Origin: Brucellaceae bacterium
GTDB lineage: Bacteria > Pseudomonadota > Alphaproteobacteria > Rhizobiales > Rhizobiaceae
Assembly: GCA_020637775.1 (NCBI GenBank)
Contig: JACKJV010000018.1
Span: 1 to 26,668 of the forward strand
DNA: 26,668 bases
Direction of reading: 5' to 3'
Shown one piece after another: positions 14,307 to 24,897 of the stretch. A program made the position numbers and the translations under genes. The notes under the pieces were generated by a model. It ran no database searches and was not told the DNA's origin. It saw only the letters and a program-made list of their open reading frames with translations. Each line of letters begins with the position of its first letter. Position 1 is the stretch's first letter.

Positions 14307-14894
14307 TCAGGCTCCGCGCAGCACCTCATTGCAACGCGACAGCGAGAAGCCTTCGCCGGTCGTGTCACGCAGGATGTTGAAGGCGGTGATCCGCCCTTGC
14401 GCGTCGGTGGTGATGGTGGCCTCGCAAAACAGCCTGCGCGTCTGCGCCGGACGGACGAGAACTTGCCCGGGCGGTGTCTGAGGCTGTCCGCCGAAAGCGG
14501 CCAGTGCAGCATCGGGATTGAAACGCACGCCCGACGAGCGCGTTTCGGTGCGTGTGACCGTGGTGCCGGGCGCGGGATTGGAGACGGTCGTGGTTGTGGT
14601 CGTGTTGCGCGAGCCGAAACCGCCCGAAGCGGGGTTCGGCTTCTGCGGCTGCGGCGCCGGGCGATACTGCGCCGGAATCGTCACGGTCGTCTCGCCGCCG
14701 CGCCAGGTGTAGTTGACGCCGCCCGATTGCAGCGCGAATTGCTGCATGGGTGCGCCATGGCGGGCAAAGAACAGTTCGGCCGGTTGCCCGATCCATGTCG
14801 TCTGCAGGCTCTGGTTCACCTCCTGCGTCGTTTCGCAACCGGCAAGCATTGCCGATGCGGCGAGAATGGAAAGAAGGGATGTGGTTCGTTTCAT
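14307..14894 (-). CDS. Lipoprotein of unknown function
   Basis: A 195-residue putative lipoprotein. MKRTTSLLSILAASAMLAGC is a lipoprotein signal ending in lipobox LAGC with Cys20. Residues about 30-75 (WIGQPAELFFARHGAPMQQF, VNYTWRGGET) are the best conserved part. Residues about 85-125 are a Pro/Thr/Asn-rich linker with a run of threonines. The C-terminus (LFCEATITTDAQGRITAFNI to LSRCNEVLRG) contains two cysteines that could form a disulfide. Similar lipoproteins occur in Hyphomicrobiales; no function is known to me. The gene is about 100 bp upstream of the hlyU-like/yjbQ operon on the same strand. Confidence 0.85.
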   Translation of the reverse strand: MKRTTSLLSILAASAMLAGCETTQEVNQSLQTTWIGQPAELFFARHGAPMQQFALQSGGVNYTWRGGETTVTIPAQYRPAPQPQKPNPASGGFGSRNTTTTTTVSNPAPGTTVTRTETRSSGVRFNPDAALAAFGGQPQTPPGQVLVRPAQTRRLFCEATITTDAQGRITAFNILRDTTGEGFSLSRCNEVLRGA

Positions 14895-15017
14895 GCCGGG
14901 GGACCCTGAATGCGTTTTCGTAACGGATGCGCATTTATTCAGACCCCCTTATATGCGAACAAGTGAAATATTGATTTTATCCACGATAACGGCGCCGGCG
15001 CTTCACGCGAATGAAAA
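14895..15017. promoter_or_regulatory. AT-rich upstream region of the lipoprotein gene
   Basis: The interval between the lipoprotein start and the rpoD terminator is unusually AT-rich (AAATATTGATTTTATCC around 14966-14982), which suits a promoter for the minus-strand lipoprotein gene. I cannot assign exact -35 and -10 boxes. Confidence 0.3.
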
Positions 15018-15041
15018 GACCCGGGCGTTTCCACCCGGGTC
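15014..15041 (-). terminator. Terminator of rpoD
   Basis: GACCCGGG (15018-15025) and CCCGGGTC (15034-15041) form a perfect 8-bp stem with an 8-nt loop. On the minus strand it is followed by TTTT. It lies 30 bp past the rpoD stop codon. Confidence 0.85.
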
Positions 15042-15071
15042 CTTGTTTCGTCCACTGCCTTGAAATGGCGC

Positions 15072-17102
<2,031 letters not shown>

Positions 17103-17432
17103 GCTTTCTTCTCTCTGCTCGGCGCGAGTCGCGGTCACGCCGGCCTTGTTTGTCCGTTGTCTGTCGCTGCGTCAGGGTCCGGACACGAATCCGTTCTGTA
17201 AAGGTAGGTCGGTCCTTGCCAGTAGCAAGACGCCCGTTAATGCGGCCCTAACCCTGTTCGGCTGCGATGCAGACAATCCGCAATCCCGTGTTTCAGGCCG
17301 CACGTCGGATATGGGGCCTTGTCCTGCGCTCTGGTCCAAACTTGTCTGATTCCGGTTTATTTCGCCTGCGTCAACCCCGGCAATGCCATGATTCGGGGCG
17401 AAAATGCGAATCAGTTGTTCAGGCCCGGTTTT
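17103..17432 (-). promoter_or_regulatory. dnaG-rpoD intergenic region with candidate rpoD promoter
   Basis: This 330-bp gap between the dnaG stop and rpoD start contains no gene I can support. On the minus strand TTGACG (17369-17374) is followed 17 bp later by AATCAG (17346-17351), a possible promoter with a good -35 and a poor -10. That leaves a leader of roughly 230 nt before rpoD. Minor A-rich and T-rich runs occur, but there is no clear terminator for dnaG, so read-through from dnaG into rpoD is possible. Confidence 0.35.
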
Positions 17433-19358
17433 TCAGGACGATCTGCGCGCCGGTCCACGCCCCGAAGCCACACCGAATCCGTCGATGATCGCTTCCGTCG
17501 CGCGGGCCTTGCGCATCTGCTCCTGGATGTCGAGCAACCGGCGGTAATTGGCCTCTGTCGGTTCGTTGGCCAGCGCCAGTTCCGCCGCCTTGAGCTCCTT
17601 ATGTAAGCCGCGCGCCGACCGGTGCAAGTGGAGCGCCTGAAGGAATCCTTCGCGGGCATCCTCGCTGGCCGCATCGCCCAGCGCCGTCCATTGCCGCGCC
17701 CGCCGCGCCAGCATGTCTGCCTGGTCGAGCACATCGCCGAGGCCGGCCGCGCGCACCGCCGCCAGCGTTTCCTCCCGGTCGCCCGTGCGCCCATGCGCCA
17801 TCGCATCGAACAGCACCGACAACAGCCGGCGCAGGTCCGGGCTGTCCAGTTCGAGCTGGTCGCAATCCTCGAAATGCGCATCCAGCAGGAACGGATGATT
17901 GGCCAGCGTCAGCACGAGAACGGTTTCGCGCAGCGGCAGGCCGCCTTGGGCCTGGCGCACCAGCGCCGACCGCGCAAGGCTGTCGGAGACGGCAAGCCGG
18001 CTGGACGCGCCGCCCAGCCGCGGCCCGCCCTTCTCGCCCCTGCCCCGGCTGTCGCGCTGCCGGTTGCGCGGCCCGGTTCCGAAAAAGGCCTGCGCCCGCT
18101 CGCGCATGTCCTGGAGATAGTGATGGCGCACGCTTTCGTCCTGAATGCGGAAGACCGCGTCGCGCAGCCGCTTCTCCAGTTCCGCCCGGCGCTCCGGCGT
18201 GTCGAACACACCGGCGGCCGTCTCGCGCATCCAGATCAGGTCGGCCAGCGGCCGCGCCTCGCGCAGCACCGCCTGCATCGCCTCGCCGCCCTGCGCCTTG
18301 ATCAGGTCATCGGGGTCCTGGCCCTCGGGCAGCAGCGCAAAGCGCGCTGTGTGCCCCGGCTTGACCGATGGCAGGATCAGGTCGGCGGCCCGCCATGCCG
18401 CCTTCAACCCGGCCTGGTCGCCGTCGAAGCACAGCACCGGCTCACCGCTGATGCGCCACAGCAGTTCCATCTGCTCCTCGGTCAGCGCCGTGCCGAGCGG
18501 CGCCACCGCATGGCGGATGCCGGCCTGCGCCAGCGCGATGACATCCATGTAGCCTTCCACGGCGACAACCGTTCCAGCTTCCTGCGCCGCGCGCCGCGCC
18601 GGCCCGTGATTGTAGAGCACCCGCCCCTTGTGAAAGAGGTCCGTCTCCGGCGAATTGAGATATTTCGCCGGCACATCCGGCGACAGCGCCCGCCCGCCAA
18701 AGGCGATCACCCGTCCGCGTGTGTCGGTGATGGGAAACATCACGCGGTCGCGGAAACGGTCATAGGAAACGGGAATGTCCGGGCCGTGAACCACCAGGCC
18801 GCAGGCCTCCATCTGCTCCTTCGCCACGCCCTTTGCCGAAAGGAATTCCTTGAGCGCATTGCGGCTGTCGGGGGCATAGCCCAGGCGGAACTCGCGCTGG
18901 ATGGCGGAATTGAGTTCGCGGCCGCGCAGGTAGGCCCGCGCCTTTGCACCTTCGGCCGCCTGGAGCTTTTCCTCGAAGAATCGCGCCGCCATCTCCATCA
19001 CGTCGCTCAGGGAAGCGCGCGCCTGCTCGCGGCGCTCCGCCTCCGGGTCGCGCGCCGGCATCGGCACGCCCGCCATTTCCGCGATACGCTCGACCGCTTC
19101 GGGAAACGGCATACCGTCAAGCTCTGTCAGGAAGCGGAAATGGTCGCCCGACACGCCGCAACCGAAACAGTGATAACGGCCCTTGCGGTCCTCACAGTGA
19201 AAGCTCGGCGTCTTCTCGCCATGGAACGGGCAGCAGGCCCAGAAGTCGCCCTTGCCCGGATTGGACTTCCGGCGGTCGAAGGTCACGCGCGATCCCACCA
19301 CGGCCGAAATCGGCACGCGATCCCTGATTTCGTCAAGGAAGGATTGCGCAAAACGCAT
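17433..19358 (-). CDS. dnaG: DNA primase DnaG
   Basis: The replicative primase, 641 residues. It makes RNA primers at the replication fork together with the DnaB helicase. The N-terminal zinc-binding domain shows C43-P-F-H46 and C64-F-G-C67 (CCPFHGEKTPSF, HCFGCGVSGDHF). The catalytic core includes YAPDSRNALKEFL, MFPITDTRGRVIAFGGRAL and the TOPRIM motif VVAVEGYMDVIAL with Glu268. LCFDGDQAG follows with Asp312 and Asp314, then LPEGQDPDDLI. The C-terminal helicase-interaction part is divergent, as usual. A GTG 9 bases upstream is possible, but GGAAAGG is well spaced only for the ATG at 19358. It lies upstream of rpoD and is divergent from the DUF2061 gene. Confidence 0.97.
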   Translation of the reverse strand: MRFAQSFLDEIRDRVPISAVVGSRVTFDRRKSNPGKGDFWACCPFHGEKTPSFHCEDRKGRYHCFGCGVSGDHFRFLTELDGMPFPEAVERIAEMAGVPMPARDPEAERREQARASLSDVMEMAARFFEEKLQAAEGAKARAYLRGRELNSAIQREFRLGYAPDSRNALKEFLSAKGVAKEQMEACGLVVHGPDIPVSYDRFRDRVMFPITDTRGRVIAFGGRALSPDVPAKYLNSPETDLFHKGRVLYNHGPARRAAQEAGTVVAVEGYMDVIALAQAGIRHAVAPLGTALTEEQMELLWRISGEPVLCFDGDQAGLKAAWRAADLILPSVKPGHTARFALLPEGQDPDDLIKAQGGEAMQAVLREARPLADLIWMRETAAGVFDTPERRAELEKRLRDAVFRIQDESVRHHYLQDMRERAQAFFGTGPRNRQRDSRGRGEKGGPRLGGASSRLAVSDSLARSALVRQAQGGLPLRETVLVLTLANHPFLLDAHFEDCDQLELDSPDLRRLLSVLFDAMAHGRTGDREETLAAVRAAGLGDVLDQADMLARRARQWTALGDAASEDAREGFLQALHLHRSARGLHKELKAAELALANEPTEANYRRLLDIQEQMRKARATEAIIDGFGVASGRGPARRSS

Positions 19359-19600
19359 ATGGCTCACCTTTCCGCCTCATTGTCCAAAGGCCCTGGGCCG
19401 CATGCCAGGAAACGGTTCCGCAAACGGCCTGGCCCGGACCCGTCTGCCCGCGAGCCCGGTGCCAGCGCGTTGTATTCCCCGCATTCCGGCGCTGGGCAAG
19501 ATATTATTTCCCGCCCGCCATCAAACGCGCAAACAGCGCTCCTGCGCAAGGTGGCAGCGGCTGCTAGGGTTCCGCCGACGTCAACCGGAGGGTCAATGCC

Positions 19601-19813
19601 TTGGAAACCCATGCCCGCAGCCTCGCCAAGGCCATTTCGTGGCGCGTGACAGGCACGCTGGACACCATGCTCATCTCGCTGGTCATCACCGGCAGCCTGC
19701 GTCTTGCCGCCGCCATCGGCCTGACGGAGGTGGCGACGAAGTCATTGCTCTATTACCTGCATGAACGCGCCTGGCTGAAGGTCCCCTTCGGCCGCCGCAG
19801 CATGCCGCAATGA
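19601..19813 (+). CDS. DUF2061 small membrane protein
   Basis: A 70-residue protein matching DUF2061: METHARSLAKAISWRVTGTL, DTMLISLVITGSLRLAAAIG, EVATKSLLYYLHERAWLKVP. One or two hydrophobic helices span about residues 18-58, so it should be an inner-membrane protein. The start codon is TTG, which the family alignment requires; CGGAGGG lies about 8-9 nt before it. An ATG 5 bases upstream is out of frame and gives only an 18-residue product. The family is sometimes found next to sulfate assimilation genes, but here it sits between dnaG and yqeY. Function unknown. Confidence 0.85.
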   Translation: METHARSLAKAISWRVTGTLDTMLISLVITGSLRLAAAIGLTEVATKSLLYYLHERAWLKVPFGRRSMPQ

Positions 19814-19823
19814 GCGGGCAAGC

Positions 19824-19860
19824 AAAAGGGCCCGGTGCCTGTGGCACACCGGGCCCTTCC
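19824..19860. terminator. Bidirectional terminator between DUF2061 gene and yqeY
   Basis: AAGGGCCCGGTG (19826-19837) and CACCGGGCCCTT (19847-19858) form a perfect 12-bp stem with a 9-nt loop. The minus strand continues TTTTG, which serves yqeY best; on the plus strand it lies just past the DUF2061 stop. Confidence 0.88.
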
Positions 19861-19882
19861 GTCAACTGCCGGAACAAATCCG

Positions 19883-20332
19883 CTATTGAAGCATGTTCTT
19901 CGCGATGCCGTTTGCCTTGGCGAAGTCCATCTGACCGGGATAGCGCTCCTTGAGCGTGGCCATGCAGCGGCCCATGTCGCGCAGGCCTTCCGCGCCGATG
20001 TCGTCGATGACCTGGCGCACGGCCGTCTTCGTGTCTTCCTCGCAAAGCTGGCGCGGCATGAATTCGCGGATGATGGCGATTTCCTGGCGTTCCTGCTCGG
20101 CCATGTCCAGCCGCGCGCCATCCTCGAAGGCCTTGGCCGATTCTTCGCGCTGCTTCACCATTTTCGCCAGGATCTGCAGGATATCCTCATCCGTGACAGG
20201 ATCCTTGCCGGCACCGCGATTGGCGATATCGCGGTCCGTAACGGCCGCCTGGATGAGCCTGAGCGTGCAGACGCGTCGTTTGTCCTGTGCCTTGAGCGCG
20301 TTTTTCAGCGCCGCGGCGATTTCTTCGCGCAT
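19883..20332 (-). CDS. GatB/YqeY domain protein
   Basis: A 149-residue GatB/YqeY-domain protein. MREEIAAALKNALKAQDKRR is the typical opening; VKQREESAKAFEDGARLDMA and FMPRQLCEEDTKTAVRQVID follow, and RYPGQMDFAKANGIAKNMLQ ends it. The domain resembles the tRNA-binding tail of the GatB amidotransferase subunit, yet these proteins stand alone and their role is unproven. AGGAGG 9 nt before the ATG rules out the longer frame. It is divergent from carA and shares a terminator with the DUF2061 gene. A position next to carA and dnaG is common in alphaproteobacteria. Confidence 0.93.
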   Translation of the reverse strand: MREEIAAALKNALKAQDKRRVCTLRLIQAAVTDRDIANRGAGKDPVTDEDILQILAKMVKQREESAKAFEDGARLDMAEQERQEIAIIREFMPRQLCEEDTKTAVRQVIDDIGAEGLRDMGRCMATLKERYPGQMDFAKANGIAKNMLQ

Positions 20333-20658
20333 GGTGGATTGCCTCCTGTAAAGCGCTGCGAATTTACCGCCGACCGGCGCCGGATGCAAATCGTTTCGAG
20401 GCGCAGCAAGTCATTGACTTCAAAGCCTCTTTGTCGAAATTCACAACATTTTCCGATTGACGGCATGCACGCGGGAGCGCCCGCCGGGCGATCCGCGGCC
20501 ACAGTTTCGCGGCATTTTTCTGCCGTTTACGGGCCACTTTTGTCGTGCGGGCCACATATGGCGCTGGTCCTTTGTCCTTTCAAGGTGTATGGGACCGCAG
20601 CCGAAACACCCATATCCCCCAGAGATTGCCCGCCGGCGCCTGACGACGGAGTACAGCC
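20333..20658. promoter_or_regulatory. Divergent yqeY-carA upstream region
   Basis: A 326-bp gap with no supported gene. It should carry promoters for both yqeY and carA. TTGACT at 20414-20419 is a good -35 for the plus strand, but the hexamer 17 bp further (AAATTC) is a poor -10. TATGGG (20588-20593) and CCCATA (20609-20614) can pair in the carA leader; I see no T tract, so attenuation is not supported. Confidence 0.35.
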
Positions 20659-21861
20659 ATGACCGCAAACACCCTGCCCTGGACGACCGCCCGTCCGACC
20701 GCCCTTCTCGTTCTGGCCGACGGAACCGTCATCGAGGGCCGCGGCCTCGGCGCGACCGGTTCGGTCCAGGCCGAAGTCTGCTTCAACACCGCCCTGACCG
20801 GCTACGAGGAAATCCTCACCGACCCCTCCTATTCCGGGCAGATCGTCACCTTCACCTTCCCCCATATCGGCAATGTCGGCACCAACGACGAGGATATCGA
20901 GGATCTGACGCCGGCCGGCCGGCATGGCGCCGTCGGCGCCGTCTTCAAGGCCGATGTGACCAACCCGTCCAATTATCGCGCGGCCTCGCATCTCGATGAG
21001 TGGCTGACGAAACGCGGCATCATCGCCATGGCGGGCGTCGACACCCGCGCGCTGACGATCCTCATCCGCGAAAAGGGCATGCCGAATGCCGTCATCGCCC
21101 ATGATCCGGACGGCCGCTTCGACCTGGAGGCGCTGAAGACGGCGGCAAAGGCATGGCACGGGCTTGTCGGCCTCGACCTCGCCCGCGACGTGACCTCCGG
21201 CCAGTCGGCCGCCTGGTCGCAGACGCCCTGGGTCTGGGATGAGGGCTATGGCAACCTGTCCGGGGAGCGGATGCACATCGTCGCCGTGGATTTTGGCGTC
21301 AAGCGCAACATCCTGCGCCTTCTGGCGGGTCTCGGCGCGAAGGTGACCGTCGTTCCGGCCGGCACATCCGCCGCCGACATTCTCGCGCTCGATCCGGACG
21401 GCATCTTCCTGTCCAACGGTCCGGGCGACCCTGCGGCCACCGGCGACTATGCCGTGCCGATGATCCGCGACTTGCTGAAGACGGACATTCCGCTCTTCGG
21501 TATCTGCCTCGGCCACCAGATGCTGGCGCTGGCGCTGGGCGCGAAGACCTCCAAGATGCATCAGGGCCATCACGGCGCCAATCACCCGGTCAAGGACCAC
21601 ACCACCGGCAAGGTGGAGATCGTGTCCATGAACCACGGCTTCGCGGTGGATGGCGACAGCCTGCCGGAGGGTGTCCAGGAGACCCATGTCTCACTTTTCG
21701 ACGGCTCCAATTGCGGTCTCATGCTCACCGGCAAGCCGGTCTTTTCGGTCCAGCATCACCCGGAAGCCTCGCCCGGCCCGCAGGACAGCCATTACCTGTT
21801 CCAGCGCTTCGCCAACATGATCCGCGCCCGCAAGGGCGAGCCGGAACTTGCCGAACGCTGA
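20659..21861 (+). CDS. carA: Carbamoyl-phosphate synthase small subunit CarA
   Basis: The glutamine-hydrolysing subunit of carbamoyl-phosphate synthetase, 400 residues. It releases ammonia for CarB to make carbamoyl phosphate for arginine and pyrimidine synthesis. The N-terminal domain shows FNTALTGYEEILTDPSYSGQ and FTFPHIGNVGTNDED. The class I glutamine amidotransferase domain has DFGVKRNILR, FLSNGPGDP, the nucleophile Cys283 in GICLGHQ, and the other triad members His367 and Glu369 in QHHPEAS. The ATG at 20659 fits the family N-terminus; GACGGAG lies about 8 nt before it. carB is not adjacent: the next gene is an unrelated one on the opposite strand. This separation is common in Hyphomicrobiales. 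Confidence 0.98.
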   Translation: MTANTLPWTTARPTALLVLADGTVIEGRGLGATGSVQAEVCFNTALTGYEEILTDPSYSGQIVTFTFPHIGNVGTNDEDIEDLTPAGRHGAVGAVFKADVTNPSNYRAASHLDEWLTKRGIIAMAGVDTRALTILIREKGMPNAVIAHDPDGRFDLEALKTAAKAWHGLVGLDLARDVTSGQSAAWSQTPWVWDEGYGNLSGERMHIVAVDFGVKRNILRLLAGLGAKVTVVPAGTSAADILALDPDGIFLSNGPGDPAATGDYAVPMIRDLLKTDIPLFGICLGHQMLALALGAKTSKMHQGHHGANHPVKDHTTGKVEIVSMNHGFAVDGDSLPEGVQETHVSLFDGSNCGLMLTGKPVFSVQHHPEASPGPQDSHYLFQRFANMIRARKGEPELAER

Positions 21862-21887
21862 GCCTTCCGCTTCGCGGAGCATGCTTC

Positions 21888-21917
21888 ACGGGCGGTCCGC
21901 TGGCGGGCCGCCCGTTT
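21888..21917 (+). terminator. Terminator of carA
   Basis: ACGGGCGGTCC (21888-21898) and GGGCCGCCCGT (21905-21915) pair over 11 bp with one G-T pair and a 6-nt loop, followed by TT. It lies 27 bp past the carA stop. Confidence 0.75.
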
Positions 21918-21953
21918 CGATTCCGTCAGGTCGCCATGGTGGCCATGCCGGCG

Positions 21954-23561
21954 TCAGCTTGCCAGGCGCACCACGGTCATCCGGTCGCGAATCTGTTTGA
22001 AGACAGGTTCGAGATCCTCGGCGGACGGACTGTCGAAATAGTGGTCGGCATCCGTTGCGCAAGCGGAAAGAAGTTTTCCCGTATCGCTGTCGTCGACTTC
22101 CAGCCGGATCGTGTAGATCTCGATGCCATCGGCCTTGGCATTGGTGCAGGCGGCAAGCGTCTTGGCATTCATCGCCTTGCGCGCATCGTCCACGGAACTG
22201 GAGATCCTGACCCCGTCCATCCGTCCATCGGCCACATAGCCCACGCTGCCATAGCCCGAATGCAGGTCATTGTTCAGCAGGCCATAGGAATTGGCGCCGT
22301 CGGTCAGCAGGATCAGCACCTTCCTGGCGCCACTTGCGCTGCCCTCGGTGAAAGGCGCACGGTTCGAAAGCAGCCGCCAGCCCCACATCACGCCCTCGGT
22401 GATATTGGTCGAGCCATTGGCCTTGATGGCATTGACCTTGGCCTTGACGGCGGCTGCAGAACTGGTCAGCGGCAACAAGGGTTCCACCTCGCAGCCGTAG
22501 CCCGGCCCCTTGGGGTCCGATTCATTGCCATAGAACCTGGAGGGTGACGTATCCATCGTCACCGTCAGGGCCGGATCGCGCTCGATGATGCCGCCCACCT
22601 TGTGCAAGCCGTATTTGGCCAGCTTCAGGCTCATCCCCACCGGCGTCTTGTCCAGAACGCTGACGTCGGACTTGATGTAATTGTTGGGATAGCGCGGCCA
22701 GCCGCCAGGCCAGCGGTCGTCCGGCTCGTCAATGGCGAAGGTCGGCACGAAAAGCGAGCCGGCATCCGATTTCGTCGGCGCTGTGTCCATCACATCGTGG
22801 TCGGCCTTTTTCGTCGGGTCGCGGGTTTCGACGCAGCCGGGCCATTTCACGCCGAGCGCATGATAGACCTCGAAGCGCGACAGGTTGGCTGGCAATTCGT
22901 GCTGATCGATCTTGACCTGGCCGTAAATGTCCAACCAGTCGGCGCCCGTTCCCTTCACGACCTTGCCCGTCTCGTCGAAGTCGGGCGCATATTGCGGCCC
23001 CACATTGACGAAGGCGGCATAGGGCACCACGGCGAAATTGAGGTTTGACTTGACCGACACCTGCGCCGACATGGCATCGACGAGCGAGTTGACCGCGTTC
23101 TTCATCGCTGCCAGCTTTGCCCCCTCCATCGACCCGGTCTGGTCGAGCGAGAATGCGATTTCATAGCGCAGCGGCGCATATTCTGCCACGGCATCCCGCG
23201 CGATCCGCCATGTCTGCGTGCCCAGCAGTTCCCCGAAAACGAGGTCCGGCTCCACGGTCGCCGCCACGCGCACCGAATAGCCGTTGCGGTTGACGGTGAC
23301 CTTCCGCACCTTGTCCTACAGGTTGGCGCCGACAAATTCCCGCGCGATTGCACGGGCCTTCGCATCCGTGATCGTCATTCCTTCCCGGGCAATGGCCAGC
23401 GCAGCGCTGTCCACTGCCTGCTGAAGGCTGCTCGCGCGTTTGGCAAGGTTGGAATAATCGATGGAAACGCCCAAGGCCAGCACGAGCGGAATCGCCAGCG
23501 CGCCCGTCATGAGCGCCATGTTTCCATCCGTCGATCCGAGAAACCGTTTCCATACAGTCAT
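21954..23561 (-). pseudogene. TadG-like Tad/VWA protein gene interrupted by TAG
   Basis: The reading frame encodes a TadG-like protein of about 535 codons. It has a short cytoplasmic start and a membrane span (NMALMTGALAIPLVLALGVS), then YSNLAKRASSLQQAVDSAAL, which is the Tad-domain N-terminus of Flp-pilus-associated proteins. A von Willebrand A domain follows, with MIDAS-like Asp140 in SLDQTGSMEGAK and LILLTDGANSYG. A single in-frame TAG at codon 82 (plus-strand CTA at 23316-23318) splits it. Both sides stay in the same frame and continue the family pattern (FVGANL, stop, DKVRKVTVNRNGYSV), so this is a nonsense change, with CAG (Gln) as the likely original codon. A GTG at codon 85 could restart translation but would give a product without its membrane anchor. 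It may be a recent pseudogene, a suppressed codon or a sequence error. Confidence 0.85.
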
Positions 23562-23867
23562 CGCTGACCACCTCATTTCCCATGCCCGAAAAGGCCATTC
23601 TTCCGGACTTCGGCTGGTGACATGGGCAAGTCAGGCGGGCGATGGCATTCACGCCGCCAGGCGCGAAGGCATCGCATGTCCGCAACCGCTCCTCATGAGC
23701 GGCAGTTCCTTCCCGGTCGCATGGTGCGCGGCCGGATAAAGGTTTGCCCTGTTTTCACACTAGGGGAAAAACATTGACATGCCGGCAAGAGTGCCTGGCA
23801 ATGTTTAAGCATCAACTTAATTAGTTGATAATACCCGCCGGACTGCCGGGCGCGGCCGCAAGGGCGG
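23562..23867. promoter_or_regulatory. Intergenic region with two AT-rich inverted repeats
   Basis: This 306-bp gap lies upstream of the interrupted TadG-like gene and downstream of the metallopeptidase gene. AAACATTG (23769-23776) and CAATGTTT (23799-23806) form a perfect 8-bp outer arm around a partly paired GCCGGCA/TGCCTGGC core. ATCAACT (23811-23817) and AGTTGAT (23823-23829) form a perfect 7-bp dyad. Both are AT-rich in GC-rich surroundings. They may be a terminator for the metallopeptidase transcript, a regulator site, or part of the TadG-like promoter. I see no gene. Confidence 0.45.
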
Positions 23868-24800
23868 TCAGACCGGATTGTTGAACGTGTCGCAGGCGGC
23901 AAGCTGGCCGCTCTGCAAGCCACGGGCAAACCAGGTCGCCCTCTGTTTGGACGTGCCGTGATTGAAGCTGTCGGGCACGACATAGCCCTGGCTGCGCTTC
24001 TGCAGCGTATCGTCGCCAATCTGGTGCGCCGCATTCAGCGCTTCCTCGATGTCGCCCTTTTCCAGAAGGCCCTTCTGCGCCGTGTAATGCGCCCAGATGC
24101 CGGCATAGCAATCCGCCTGCAACTCCACCCGCACCGACATGCGGTTGGCCTCTGCCGGGCTCATCGTCCGGCGCATCTGGTTGAAGCGCGGCAGGATACC
24201 GGTCAGGTTCTGCACGTGGTGGCCCACTTCGTGCGCGATCACGTAGGCCTGGGCGAAATCGCCGGATGCCTTGAAGCGGCGTGCCAGCTCATCGAAAAAG
24301 GATGTGTCGAGATAGACCTTGCGGTCGGTCGGACAATAGAACGGGCCGGAAGCGGCGGAGGCGAACCCGCAGGCCGACTGCACCTGTCCGGAGAAAAGCA
24401 CCAGCGTCGGTTCCCTGTAGCGCTCGCCCGCCGCTTCGAGAATGCCAGGCCAGGTGTCCTCGGTCTCGGCCAGGATCGTGGCCACGAACCGGCCTGTCTC
24501 GTCGCTCGGAGCGCCCGTGCCGGGGGCCGGTTGTGTCTGCTGGCCGGCAATCGGCCCCGAACCGCCCTCAAGTCCCTCAAGCACCTGCAACGGGTCGATG
24601 CCGAAGGCCCGGAGCGCGAAGAACAGAACGACGAGGATGATGATGCCGGAAATGCCGCCGCCGCGCCGCCCGCCCATGCCGGAGCCGCCCATGGGGATGC
24701 GGATGCGCCCGCCGCCTCGCCCGATACCGCCCCCCGAGCGGCCGCCGCGGCCACGCAGATCCTCGACATTGTCCGACTGTCTGCGGCCTTTCCAGCGCAT
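23868..24800 (-). CDS. YpfJ-type neutral zinc metallopeptidase
   Basis: A 310-residue membrane-anchored putative zinc protease of the YpfJ (KPN_02809) family. The N-terminus is MRWKGRRQSDNVEDLRG, then a long Gly/Arg-rich low-complexity stretch, as usual for the family. One membrane span follows at about residues 50-66 (ISGIIILVVLFFALRAF). The periplasmic domain holds CGFASAASGPFYCPTDRKVY and the zinc motif HEVGHH (His190, Glu191, His194). VELQADCYAGIWAHY supplies a likely third ligand region (Glu226/Asp230), and GYVVPDSFNHGTSKQRATWF ends the family core. GGAG lies about 8 nt before the ATG. All motif residues are intact. Physiological substrates are unknown. Confidence 0.95.
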   Translation of the reverse strand: MRWKGRRQSDNVEDLRGRGGRSGGGIGRGGGRIRIPMGGSGMGGRRGGGISGIIILVVLFFALRAFGIDPLQVLEGLEGGSGPIAGQQTQPAPGTGAPSDETGRFVATILAETEDTWPGILEAAGERYREPTLVLFSGQVQSACGFASAASGPFYCPTDRKVYLDTSFFDELARRFKASGDFAQAYVIAHEVGHHVQNLTGILPRFNQMRRTMSPAEANRMSVRVELQADCYAGIWAHYTAQKGLLEKGDIEEALNAAHQIGDDTLQKRSQGYVVPDSFNHGTSKQRATWFARGLQSGQLAACDTFNNPV

Positions 24801-24897
24801 GGTCTGGCTCCATCGTGTTTTCGCCGTTCCTTAATGCCGCAAAGCCCCGCCCGGTTCAACTGGAACGAAGCCGGCGGCAAGGGGCCGAAACACAGGA

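Noticed and set aside
17622..19649. Plus-strand open frame of 675 codons opposite dnaG
   Set aside because: It has Arg/Ala/His-rich translation without domains. DnaG on the other strand is unambiguous, and only the short DUF2061 gene in another frame near the end is real.
20588..20614. Attenuator in the carA leader (TATGGG/CCCATA)
   Set aside because: The 6-bp stem with a 15-nt loop and no T tract is too weak, and no leader peptide or competing hairpin is apparent.
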